From assembly GCA_027438535.1 (NCBI GenBank), contig DAIAMA010000011.1:1-13905 (forward strand): a stretch of 13,905 nt of DNA. Direction: 5' to 3'. Position 1 is the stretch's first letter, and each line of letters starts with the position of its first letter. A program made the translations under genes and the position numbers. The notes beneath the pieces are model-generated. The model did no database searches. It was not told the origin of the DNA and saw only the letters and a program-made list of their open reading frames with translations. This document shows positions 8,201 to 13,905 of the stretch, piece after piece. Source of the DNA: a bacterium (GTDB lineage: Bacteria; Pseudomonadota; Gammaproteobacteria; Burkholderiales; Thiobacteraceae).

Positions 8201-8340
8201 GCCCGGGTTCGGAAATCCAGCGGCCGCTCGCCATCGTGGTCATCGGCGGCCTGATCACCGCCACCGCCTTGACGCTGCTTCTGCTGCCTATCTTGTATCT
8301 GCGTTTCGCTTTTCCGAAACAGGAGAATTCAAATGTCTGA
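5251..8340 (+). CDS. czcA: Heavy-metal efflux RND inner-membrane pump, CzcA/CusA family
   Basis: A 1029-residue proton-driven antiporter forming the inner-membrane part of a tripartite efflux complex. The start at ATG 5251 overlaps the adaptor stop by one base and gives a normal RND N-terminus (MLARLIQFSLSQRLFI, then TM1); an earlier in-frame TTG at 5224 lies inside the adaptor gene. A GGGGG tract (5240-5244) is a plausible ribosome-binding site. Hallmarks are LPIDAFPDVSSTQV after TM1, the porter domains, QPIEMRVSEMIIGVRGDVAIKIFG (about residues 655-678) and C-terminal TM helices ending LLLLPILYLRF. The TM4 proton-relay motif is AIGMLVDASVVVVEN with Asp402 and Glu409 (codons 6454 and 6475). 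The DFG...DGA form of Zn/Co/Cd-type CzcA is absent, and Ala396 replaces the first Asp, as in CusA-like pumps. The family is certain; the substrate is open. Length is normal and no defects were seen. Confidence 0.92.
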   Translation: MLARLIQFSLSQRLFILLATLVLAGAGWYAFTQLPIDAFPDVSSTQVKIIMKAPGMTPEEVESRIAVPVEVEMLGIPKTRILRSITKYGLVDVTIDFEDGTDIYWARQQVSERLGGIMADLPAGISGGMAPITTPLGEMFMFTVEGEGLSLSERRSLLDWVIRPALRTVPGVADVNALGGVVRAFEVVPDALKMAASGVNIDQLKEAIRANNLNDGAGRLGEGDEVLLVRSEGSIRSLDDLRAVVVTVKDNTPVRLGSLADVKIGALTRYGVVTQSGKAEAVQGLVLGLAGANAQQVVEGVRIKLDALKPTLPPGVRINVFYNRAALVDKAVGAVSTALLEATVLVVVLLGLFLGNVRAALTVALVLPLAALITFILMRGFGMSANLMSLGGLAIAIGMLVDASVVVVENIVQRLAHDPSAGKLPRLHLIYRAVREVAKPVTAGILIIITVFLPLLTLQGLEGKFFVPVALAIVFALAGSLLLSLTVIPVLASYLLREFPVRHEDPWLPRKLLAVYVPLLDWALRRQRVVGMGALAMLLAAGGVYTQVGKTFMPTMDEGDLIVGIEKLPSISLEQSAALDLKIHRALMQAIPEITGIVARAGSDEIGLDPMGLNQTDTYLLLKPKREWRMRDKDALMNAVRKVLDGLPGIQYSFTQPIEMRVSEMIIGVRGDVAIKIFGPDLDQLNRYASQVEAIVKTIPGNQDVYTVQNDGVQYMRVAVDRLQAGRLGLSAEEIQDALRMQIEGQRAGIVIEGNRRTPIVLRGPESIRLSPADFAAMRITTKAGSTIPLASVAVLERAAGPVKIDREMGSRYSVVIANVGGRDLVGFVNEAKAAVAQKLPLLTGYRIDWGGQFENQQRAASRLSIVIPVALGLIFILLFSTFGSVRQALLILSNIPFALVGGIVALWLTGEYLSVPASVGFIALLGITVLNGVVLVSYFNQLRSEGMDLREVVVNGAKRRLRPVLMTATITAFGLIPLLFASGPGSEIQRPLAIVVIGGLITATALTLLLLPILYLRFAFPKQENSNV
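8321..8325 (+). promoter_or_regulatory. Ribosome-binding site for the DUF3240 gene inside the end of czcA
   Basis: A full AGGAG lies seven bases before ATG 8333, within the last codons of the pump gene. It fixes the start of the small gene and supports its being a genuine, translationally coupled gene. Confidence 0.75.
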
Positions 8341-8635
8341 ACTCTGTTTGACCTTGCTCTGCCCGCCAGCGCTTGAAGAACAATTGCTCGATCTGTTACT
8401 CATGTTGTCCGAAGCTACTGTGTTCACCAGCGCACCGGTCGCCGCGCACGGCTTAGCCTTTGGCCGCTTGAATGCAAGCGAGCAAGTGCTGGGGCGCGCG
8501 CTCGCGACGCAAGTGCAAGTGCTGTTAGCGGTGGCGGACAAAGCCGCTGTGTTGCAAGCCGTGCAGACGCAGTTCGCGGGAACGGGCCTGCGCTATTGGC
8601 TGACGCCGGTAGCCGAAGCGGGAGCAATCGTATGA
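8333..8635 (+). CDS. DUF3240-family, PII-like small protein in the RND operon
   Basis: A 100-residue soluble protein overlapping the pump gene by 8 bases and the channel gene by 4 (ATGA). It matches the DUF3240 pattern as I recall it: CLTLLCPPALEEQLLDLLL at the start, FTSAPVAAHG, SEQVLGR, a VQVLLAV strand, then GLRYWLTPV-EAG at the end. The order strand-helix-strand, short loop, strand-helix-strand is like the PII/CutA1 fold, with a much shortened loop where PII has its T-loop. No signal peptide, so probably cytoplasmic. DUF3240 genes recur beside czcA/cusA-type pumps. The role is not established; a trimeric regulator or sensor acting on the pump is inference. Membership of the family is confident, function is not. 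Confidence 0.85.
   Translation: MSELCLTLLCPPALEEQLLDLLLMLSEATVFTSAPVAAHGLAFGRLNASEQVLGRALATQVQVLLAVADKAAVLQAVQTQFAGTGLRYWLTPVAEAGAIV
8620..8624 (+). promoter_or_regulatory. Ribosome-binding site deciding the start of the outer-membrane channel gene
   Basis: GGGAG lies seven bases before ATG 8632 and selects this start over the in-frame ATG at 8596 further up, which would add 12 polar residues in front of the signal peptide. A second ATG directly follows at 8635. Confidence 0.6.
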
Positions 8636-9867
8636 TGCCGCGCCTGTTGTCGATCGCCTTATTCGGTGTCGCATGGTCCGCGCAGGCCATGACACTCGAA
8701 ACGCCGGGCTTGCTGCCGGCGCAGATAGCGCGCCCATTGCTGGAACAAGATCCGAGCGTCGTTGCGGCACGCGCCGGTCTCGAGGTGGCGCGGCAGGAGG
8801 CAGATATACTCAACGGCTCGCCCTACGAGTGGAGCGCCAAACTGTCGAGTCAACGCCGCACCCTGCAAGAAGGTTCGCGCTATCAAGAGTGGAGCGCCGG
8901 CATCGAGCGCCCGCTGCGCTTGCCGGGAAAGGCCGAGGCCGACCGCAATATCGGTAAAGCCACCATGGAAGAAGCGCAGGCACGCTATGGCAAAGCCTTG
9001 AACGAAGCGGCGCGGGCCTTGCTGCGTTCGTGGCTGGATTGGCTCGCCGCCGAGCGCGGGTATGAGCTGGCGGGCGCCAACCGTCAAGCCGCGCAGGAAA
9101 ATTTAACGGTGGTGGAAAAGCGCTTGCGCGCCGGCGACGCTTCCAAATTGGATGTGAGCCTGGCACACGCCGAGTTGGCCGAACAGCAGCGCGTGGAGAA
9201 TGATGCCAAAACCCAGGCGGCCGTGGCGTGGGGCTATTTGCATGCGCGTTTCCCCGGTATCGGCCCGGAATTGAAGGCATGGCCCACGCCCGTGCCGCTC
9301 AAAGAAAATGCCGCATTTTGGCGCGAGCGTATTCTGAGTGAGAGTAATGATCTCAAAACAGCGCAGGCACAGTTGCAAAAAGCCCAGGCCGAGGCGGAAC
9401 GCGCCCGCGCCGACAAGCTGCCGGACCCTACCGTAGGCATTTATACCGCGTCGGAAGTCGGCGGGCGTGAACGCATTTCCGGGTTTAGCGTCAGCATGCC
9501 GATTCCAAGCGGGCAACGTGGCCGGCGCGCCGCGAGGGCGCTGCACGCCGTCGAAGTCATGCGCCAGCAAATGGAAAGTAAAAAACGCGAATTGGAAGGG
9601 GAGATCGCCAACGCGATTGCCGGCACGGAAGGCGCTTACCTCAGCCAGCAACTCGCCGCGAGCGGCGCACTCGCCATGCGCGATAACGCCCGCCTCATGC
9701 AACGCGCTTATGCGCTCGGAGAAGCGGATTTGCAGGCTTTGCTTTTGGCCAGAAGGCAGGCGACGGCAGCGGTGCAAAATGCGCTGGCGGCAAGTGTAAC
9801 GGCTCTAAAAAGTTATTACGCATTGCTCATCGATGCGCATTTGATCTGGAATTTGGATCAGGAATGA
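8632..9867 (+). CDS. czcC: TolC-family outer-membrane channel of the metal efflux complex, CzcC-like
   Basis: A 411-residue outer-membrane efflux protein that would complete the tripartite pump. The start at 8632 (ATGA overlap with the previous stop) gives a signal peptide of about 20 residues ending in AWSAQA with no lipobox Cys, so this channel is not predicted to be a lipoprotein. The mature protein shows the CzcC pattern: DPSVVAARAGLEVARQEADIL, then WSAGIERPLRLPGKAEADR, long Ala/Glu/Arg-rich helices (about 100-200) and a second repeat (NDLKTAQAQLQKAQAEAERARADKLPDPTVGIY, continuing SMPIPSGQRGRRAA). The repeated helical architecture fits two TolC half-repeats. Gene order B-A-DUF3240-C differs from the classical C-B-A order. 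The symbol is by family resemblance. Confidence 0.87.
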   Translation: MMPRLLSIALFGVAWSAQAMTLETPGLLPAQIARPLLEQDPSVVAARAGLEVARQEADILNGSPYEWSAKLSSQRRTLQEGSRYQEWSAGIERPLRLPGKAEADRNIGKATMEEAQARYGKALNEAARALLRSWLDWLAAERGYELAGANRQAAQENLTVVEKRLRAGDASKLDVSLAHAELAEQQRVENDAKTQAAVAWGYLHARFPGIGPELKAWPTPVPLKENAAFWRERILSESNDLKTAQAQLQKAQAEAERARADKLPDPTVGIYTASEVGGRERISGFSVSMPIPSGQRGRRAARALHAVEVMRQQMESKKRELEGEIANAIAGTEGAYLSQQLAASGALAMRDNARLMQRAYALGEADLQALLLARRQATAAVQNALAASVTALKSYYALLIDAHLIWNLDQE

Positions 9868-9926
9868 TGCGCATCGCATAGCGAGACCCGCATCGGGTGA
9901 AGCTGGCGCAAGTCCGCGCTTAGGGG

Positions 9927-9932
9927 CATAAT
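9927..9932 (+). promoter_or_regulatory. Possible -10 element ahead of the DsrE-like gene
   Basis: CATAAT (9927-9932) matches five of six -10 consensus bases, and a poor -35 (TGGCGC, 9904-9909) lies 17 bases upstream. The -10 sits inside the loop of a short inverted repeat (AGGGG 9922-9926 with CCCCT 9937-9941), which could be a regulatory dyad or chance. Weak evidence; it suggests the last two plus-strand genes may be transcribed separately from the RND operon. Confidence 0.25.
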
Positions 9933-9966
9933 TTCTCCCCTTTGGGTTAAGGACTAAGCGCGCTCC

Positions 9967-10344
9967 ATGGCCAACAAGCTCGTCATCATGCTGCTGACTA
10001 TCGAGCCCGACTATCCGCATCTGTGCGGCACGCCGTTTTTTCAGGCGGCCGCGGCCGCGGCGATGGGTTTCGAAGTGGAAATGTATTTCGCCAGCCGCGC
10101 CATGCGGCTGTTGGTGAAGGGCGTGGCGGATCGCATTTACCCGTCCGATAACCGCGCCAAATCGGTGTATGGTTTCATGCAGGACGCGGCGGAACAGGGC
10201 GTCAAATTTTTCGCCTGCAAGGGCGCGATGGATGCTTTTTCGCTTACCCCGGACAAACTGATTCCCGAGTTGAGCGGTCTGGCGGGCGCCACCTCGTTTA
10301 TTGGACGGGTAATGGATGACGAGTGGAAAGCGCTAACCTATTAG
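9967..10344 (+). CDS. DsrE/DsrF-like small protein
   Basis: A 125-residue single-domain protein of the DsrE-like (sulfur relay) superfamily, probably cytoplasmic. It begins with a beta strand (KLVIMLLT) and contains LCGTPFFQAAAAAAMGFEVEMYF, LLVKGVADRIYPS and VKFFACKGAMDAF, ending in SFIGRVMDDEWKALTY. Cys84 in the FFACKGAM segment sits where DsrE-family proteins carry the sulfur-accepting cysteine; Cys20 is a second. Known members of the superfamily bind persulfide or act in sulfur transfer; the substrate here is unknown. The start ATG 9967 has only a distant purine stretch (AAGGA, 9949-9953), so initiation may be weak. It lies 15 bases before the DMT transporter gene, suggesting a two-gene operon. 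Confidence 0.8.
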   Translation: MANKLVIMLLTIEPDYPHLCGTPFFQAAAAAAMGFEVEMYFASRAMRLLVKGVADRIYPSDNRAKSVYGFMQDAAEQGVKFFACKGAMDAFSLTPDKLIPELSGLAGATSFIGRVMDDEWKALTY

Positions 10345-10359
10345 CGGGGAAGGCGCGCC

Positions 10360-11427
10360 ATGGCGCGTAGCGCGCTGCCCAAAGGGGTCGTCTATGCGCT
10401 ACTGGCCGCCGCGCTCTTTGGGGCCAGCACGCCATTTTCCAAAACGCTGCTTGGACAAGTTGCCCCTGTCATGCTCGCCGGCTTGCTCTACCTAGGCAGC
10501 GGTCTCGGTTTATTGATCTGGTTCGTGCTACGCGCGCTGGCCGCCGGCGGCAAGCCAGCGCCGGGCGACCGGCTGACGCTACCTGATCTGCCGTGGCTGG
10601 GCGGGGCTATTCTGGCCGGAGGTATCGCCGGACCGGTACTGCTGCTGATCGGCTTGCGCTTGACCCCTGCATCGTCCGCTTCGCTGCTGCTGAATATGGA
10701 GACGGTGTTGACGGCACTCTTGGCTTGGTTCGTCTTCAAAGAAAATTTCGATCGGCGTATTTTCTTCGGCATGTCCTTGATCGTGGCGGCCGGTATTTTG
10801 TTGTCTTGGGATCAAGTTCCCGCGCTCGGTGTGCCGTGGGGCGCGCTGGCGATTGTCGCGGCCTGCCTGTGCTGGGCCATCGACAACAATCTCACGCGCA
10901 AGGTATCGGCCAGCGATGCGGTGCAAATCGCCGGGATCAAGGGCTTGGTGGCCGGCGCGGTCAATTTGTCGATCGCACTGGCGCTGGGTTTCCATTTGCC
11001 CACAGCAAGTACGGCATGGATTGCCGGCGCGGTCGGTTTTTGCGGATATGGTCTTAGTTTGGTGTTGTTTGTGCTGGCACTGCGCCACCTCGGCACCGCC
11101 CGTACCGGCGCTTATTTTTCCGCCGCCCCCTTTGCCGGGGCAGCCATTGCGCTATGGATGCTGGGCGAAACGCCGGGCCCAGTGTTTTGGGTGGCGGCAG
11201 CGCTAATGGGCGCGGGCATTTGGCTGCATCTGACGGAGACGCACGCGCATACGCATACCCATGTGCCGATGTCGCATGCGCATGCACACCGCCACGATGC
11301 CCATCACCAGCACACCCATGATTTTCCGTGGGACGGCAAGGAGCCGCATAGCCACCCGCACCAGCATGCGGCGCTGGCGCATGCCCACCCGCATTTCCCC
11401 GATATCCATCACCGGCATCGGCATTGA
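10360..11427 (+). CDS. DMT/EamA-family transporter with long His-rich C-terminal tail
   Basis: A 355-residue inner-membrane protein of the drug/metabolite transporter superfamily. The first about 288 residues form two EamA repeats with some ten hydrophobic helices (YALLAAALFGASTPFSKTLL at the start; ASSASLLLNMETVLTALLAWFVFKE closing repeat one; the second repeat from GALAIVAACLCWAIDNNLTRK to the last helix near WVAAALMGAGIWL). Residues 295-355 (11242-11424) are a soluble tail with 23 histidines in 61 residues, in patterns such as HAHTHTH, HHQHTH and EPHSHPHQH, ending HHRHRH. I recall similar tails in related DMT proteins, so it is probably conserved rather than a translation accident. It is a likely metal-binding or metal-sensing tail; the transported substrate is unknown. 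GGGGAAGG (10346-10353) lies six bases before the ATG. Tandem stops TGA TAA end the gene. Confidence 0.85.
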   Translation: MARSALPKGVVYALLAAALFGASTPFSKTLLGQVAPVMLAGLLYLGSGLGLLIWFVLRALAAGGKPAPGDRLTLPDLPWLGGAILAGGIAGPVLLLIGLRLTPASSASLLLNMETVLTALLAWFVFKENFDRRIFFGMSLIVAAGILLSWDQVPALGVPWGALAIVAACLCWAIDNNLTRKVSASDAVQIAGIKGLVAGAVNLSIALALGFHLPTASTAWIAGAVGFCGYGLSLVLFVLALRHLGTARTGAYFSAAPFAGAAIALWMLGETPGPVFWVAAALMGAGIWLHLTETHAHTHTHVPMSHAHAHRHDAHHQHTHDFPWDGKEPHSHPHQHAALAHAHPHFPDIHHRHRH

Positions 11428-11432
11428 TAACG

Positions 11433-11456
11433 CGCAGCCGCACGGCGGCGGATGCG
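11433..11456. terminator. Possible bidirectional terminator hairpin between convergent genes
   Basis: In the 36-base gap between two converging genes, CGCA-GCCGC (11433-11441) can pair with GCGGC-TGCG (11445-11449 and 11453-11456) around an ACG loop, with a three-base GGA bulge. A TTT follows on the plus strand, too short for a classic terminator, so confidence is low. Confidence 0.3.
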
Positions 11457-11463
11457 TTTCAAC

Positions 11464-13905
11464 TCAGTTTGCTACCGCCGCGGTATCTTCGTGGATATCG
11501 ATTTCATTCACGAAGGCCCAGGCGCGAATGAAAGCCGGTTCCAGTTCATCGATGTATTCCCGCGCCTTTTCCCAATCATGCGTATTCGCCGCATGTTCCA
11601 AGTTGCGGGCGATTTCGCGGATTTCATGTGCGCCAATATAGGCCGAAGCACCTTTGATTTCGTGCGCGCGTGCGCTGGCTTGGGCAGAATCGCGGGCCGC
11701 GCACGCGGTCGTGAGTTGCTCGATCAAGCTTTGCGTGCTGGACAGATAGAGCGTGAGCAATTCATGCTGCGCCGTTTCGTCGTGGCGGAACATATTTTTG
11801 ACTTTTTGCATGTCGACCGGAGGATTGCCGCTCGACGTGGCGCGCTGAATTTCCAGCGTGACTTCTCCCTGCGCCGCGGAATAGCGCTCGGTGAATCCCG
11901 GCACCCAGCGCCGGAGCGCGGCTTCCAGATCCTCGATCTTCAAGGGCTTTACCAGATAGTCGTCCATGCCGCCGCTCATGGCGCGCTCGCGGTCTTCTGT
12001 GCTCATGTTGGCGGACATGGCGAGAATCGGCGTGCGCTGCGCACGCGCGTTCATGAGTTCATGATGCCGTATCTCGATACTGGCCTCGAAGCCGTCCATT
12101 TCCGGCATTTGGCAATCCATTAAAACCAAGTCGTAAGGCAGCCGTTGCAAGGCGTCGATCGCTTCCAGCCCATTCGCCGCGACATCGGCGCGAATGCCGA
12201 GTTTGCGCAGCATGTAAAGCACGACTTTTTGATTCACTGCATTATCTTCGGCGACCAGAACGCGTACCGGCAGGGTGGCAAGGCCTAAGCCCAAGACCGC
12301 GTTCGGTACGGGCGCTTGCGATGCGAGCCCCAGCGCACTGGCAATGGCGTTGGACAGGCGCGCGAGTTTGAGCGGTTTGGTGATCTGCAGGGCGATGCCG
12401 CCGAGCATGAGGTCTTGCGCGCTATAGCGCTGTGCTATGTCGGTGAGCAGAATCAATGGCGTGCCTTTAAGCGAGGGATCGCATTGAATGGCGTTGGCAA
12501 GCGCGAGTGCATCGCCCTCGGCGAGGCGATGAGCGATCAAGGCTAATTGAAAGGGCTCCCCCTGAGCCTTGGCTTTACCGAGCTTAGCGAGTGCTTCAAT
12601 GGGGTTGACCGTGGATTCAGGAAGCATGCGCCAGAAATGCAATTGGCGCGTCACGCACTCGCGTAGCGTGGCATTGCCGGCGACGAGCAAGATCCGGATA
12701 TCCCGGAACATATCGCTTGCTTGCGGCGGCACGTCTTCGGCACCGTGCTTTTGCACGCGCGTGGTGAACCAGAAGGTGCTGCCAATGCCGGGTTCGCTGA
12801 TGACGCCGACATCTCCCCCCATCATTTCCGCCAGTTGTTTCGAAATGGCCAGGCCAAGGCCGGTACCGCCATATTTGCGGGTGGCGGAGCCATCCGCTTG
12901 CGAGAACGCTTGAAACAGCCGCAGCTGATTTTCGGAAGAAATGCCGATGCCGGTATCGGTGATGGAAATATGCAGTTGCGCGTTCGTCTCTTCCAAGTCA
13001 ATCAACCGCACGCGCACGACTATTTCGCCGTGATCGGTGAATTTCACCGCATTGTCGATCAGATTGATGAGTATCTGGCGAATGCGTCCCGGATCGCCCA
13101 GGAGTTGCGCGGGAATGGCGGGCGGGATATCGCATACCAGCTCCAATCCTTTGCTCTGGGCGCGTTCGGCGAGCAACTCCGCCACTTCCTCCACGGTGTC
13201 GCGCACATTGAATTCGACGATTTCCATGCGCATCTTGCCGGCTTCGATCTTGGAAAAGTCGAGAATATTGTTGATGATGGCGAGCAGCGATTCGGCCGAG
13301 GAGCGCACGGTTTCGGCATATTCGCGCTGCGCGTGGCTGAGCTTGGTATCGAGCAGCAGGCCGACCATGCCGATGATGCCGTTCATCGGCGTGCGAATCT
13401 CATGGCTCACGTTGGCGACGAATTGCGATTTCACGCGCGAAGCCTCGAGCGCGGTTTCGTAGGCGGCCTTGAAGCGATCCTCGTTGCGCTTGCGTTCCGT
13501 GATGTCGCGCATGATCGCTTGCACCACCACTTTGCCATCGAGCAGCATCGAGTGCAGCGCGATGTCGCAGGGGAAAACCTCGCCGTCGCGCTTCAGGCCC
13601 AGCCATTCGAAATTACAGTGGCCATGCTCCATCGCGCGTTGAATTTGTCGTGCTGCGAACATTTCGGAATCCGAGCCATCGGCTTGCGTGGGGGGGCCTA
13701 GGTCGATCGGACGCTGCCGGCAGAACTCCGCTACCGTGGGAATTCGATACATATCCAGCGCCGCTTGGTTGCAGTCGGTGAAGCCCTGTGCATCGAGCAG
13801 CACGATGCCGTCCGAGTTGGTGGTGAACAGCGTTTTGAACAGCAGCGTCAAATCCGACGGCATCACCAAATGATGCTCGCGTATCATCGCCATCAGTTCA
13901 TTGAG
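11464..13905 (-). CDS. Hybrid sensor histidine kinase (PAS-HisKA-HATPase-REC-REC-HPt), 5' end beyond window
   Basis: A phosphorelay kinase; at least 813 residues are visible, stop TGA at 11464-11466. Numbering here is from the first ATG (13893). Domains in order: PAS (about 23-133, ending in [11 protein letters not shown]), HisKA with phospho-His164 ([10 protein letters not shown]), HATPase with N box Asn281, DTGIG (313-317) and GGTGLG (342-347), first receiver (398-520), second receiver (543-663) and HPt with His744 ([10 protein letters not shown]). The first receiver has lost its acidic pair (AGN in place of EDN) and its phospho-Asp position is Ala454, although Lys506 is kept, so it is a pseudo-receiver. 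The second receiver has EDN and Asp593. No transmembrane segment is visible, so a cytoplasmic sensor is likely. Four codons upstream of the first ATG are also open, so the start lies beyond the window. No sign that it controls the neighbouring efflux genes: it is convergent and no response regulator is adjacent. Confidence 0.92.
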   Translation of the reverse strand, partial: LNELMAMIREHHLVMPSDLTLLFKTLFTTNSDGIVLLDAQGFTDCNQAALDMYRIPTVAEFCRQRPIDLGPPTQADGSDSEMFAARQIQRAMEHGHCNFEWLGLKRDGEVFPCDIALHSMLLDGKVVVQAIMRDITERKRNEDRFKAAYETALEASRVKSQFVANVSHEIRTPMNGIIGMVGLLLDTKLSHAQREYAETVRSSAESLLAIINNILDFSKIEAGKMRMEIVEFNVRDTVEEVAELLAERAQSKGLELVCDIPPAIPAQLLGDPGRIRQILINLIDNAVKFTDHGEIVVRVRLIDLEETNAQLHISITDTGIGISSENQLRLFQAFSQADGSATRKYGGTGLGLAISKQLAEMMGGDVGVISEPGIGSTFWFTTRVQKHGAEDVPPQASDMFRDIRILLVAGNATLRECVTRQLHFWRMLPESTVNPIEALAKLGKAKAQGEPFQLALIAHRLAEGDALALANAIQCDPSLKGTPLILLTDIAQRYSAQDLMLGGIALQITKPLKLARLSNAIASALGLASQAPVPNAVLGLGLATLPVRVLVAEDNAVNQKVVLYMLRKLGIRADVAANGLEAIDALQRLPYDLVLMDCQMPEMDGFEASIEIRHHELMNARAQRTPILAMSANMSTEDRERAMSGGMDDYLVKPLKIEDLEAALRRWVPGFTERYSAAQGEVTLEIQRATSSGNPPVDMQKVKNMFRHDETAQHELLTLYLSSTQSLIEQLTTACAARDSAQASARAHEIKGASAYIGAHEIREIARNLEHAANTHDWEKAREYIDELEPAFIRAWAFVNEIDIHEDTAAVAN
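13828..13905 (-). other. AarF/ABC1/UbiB-like segment fused in frame to the PAS domain
   Basis: The first 26 visible residues of the kinase frame, including four before the first ATG, contain [17 protein letters not shown] followed by TLLFKTL. This resembles the stretch near the C-terminal part of AarF/ABC1/UbiB-family proteins, as I recall it: (E/D)LM..(I/L)REH.L..PSDL.LL.K.L followed by (I/V)TLEG.GR.LDP. Here the expected TLEG.GR does not follow; a PAS domain begins at once ([12 protein letters not shown]). It could be a natural fusion, a deletion junction between two genes, or a coincidental N-terminal helix. Recognised from memory without a database search. Confidence 0.55.

Noticed and set aside
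9866..9898. Palindrome GATGCGCATC and hairpin ACCCG-CAT-CGGGT after the channel gene.
   Set aside because: Both are short with no T-tract; could be chance in GC-rich DNA.
11242..11424. CAT/CAC-rich stretch resembling a repeat array.
   Set aside because: It is in-frame His codons of the DMT tail, with no constant repeat unit or spacers, so not a CRISPR or satellite.
12721..13701. 326-codon open frame on the plus strand, antisense to the histidine kinase.
   Set aside because: It mirrors the kinase codons, is His/Arg-rich without any recognisable domain, and the opposite strand has complete catalytic motifs.

Overview
The window looks like a chromosomal or plasmid segment from a GC-rich betaproteobacterium, possibly a Nitrosomonadales, Thiobacillus or Sulfuricella type. 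This is judged from codon use, the family flavour of the czc genes, DUF3240, a DsrE-like protein and an AarF/UbiB-like fragment. The assignment is inference; no marker gene is present. No tRNA, rRNA, CRISPR array, transposase or attachment site was seen.

Layout. Positions 1-11427 are all plus strand. First comes the 3' part of a P1B-type metal-transporting ATPase (1-2262; its start lies left of the window). It is followed by the wreck of a second, ZntA/CadA-like ATPase (2379-3523), which has lost its whole central catalytic region and carries a one-base frameshift. Then come a small exported His-rich protein (3619-4008) and a compact heavy-metal RND operon: periplasmic adaptor (4130-5251), inner-membrane pump (5251-8340), a small DUF3240/PII-like protein (8333-8635) and a TolC-type outer-membrane channel (8632-9867). 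These four genes overlap by 1, 8 and 4 bases, so translation is probably coupled. A second pair follows: a DsrE-like small protein (9967-10344) and a DMT/EamA transporter with a 61-residue tail containing 23 histidines (10360-11427).

Facing them on the minus strand is a hybrid histidine kinase (11464-13905, running off the right edge) with PAS, HisKA, HATPase, degenerate receiver, intact receiver and HPt domains. Its first visible residues do not look like kinase sequence. They look like the C-terminal part of an AarF/ABC1/UbiB-family protein read in frame into the PAS domain.

Together the plus-strand genes make a metal-efflux module: the ATPase would export cations from the cytoplasm to the periplasm, and the RND complex would pump from the periplasm or inner membrane to the outside. 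The His-rich exported protein and His-rich DMT tail fit metal handling. No MerR/ArsR-type regulator or CzcRS-like pair lies beside the efflux genes. The most novel points are the possible UbiB-kinase fusion, the gutted ATPase, the SPC-type ATPase that also has N-terminal HMA domains, and the PII-like protein wedged inside the RND operon.
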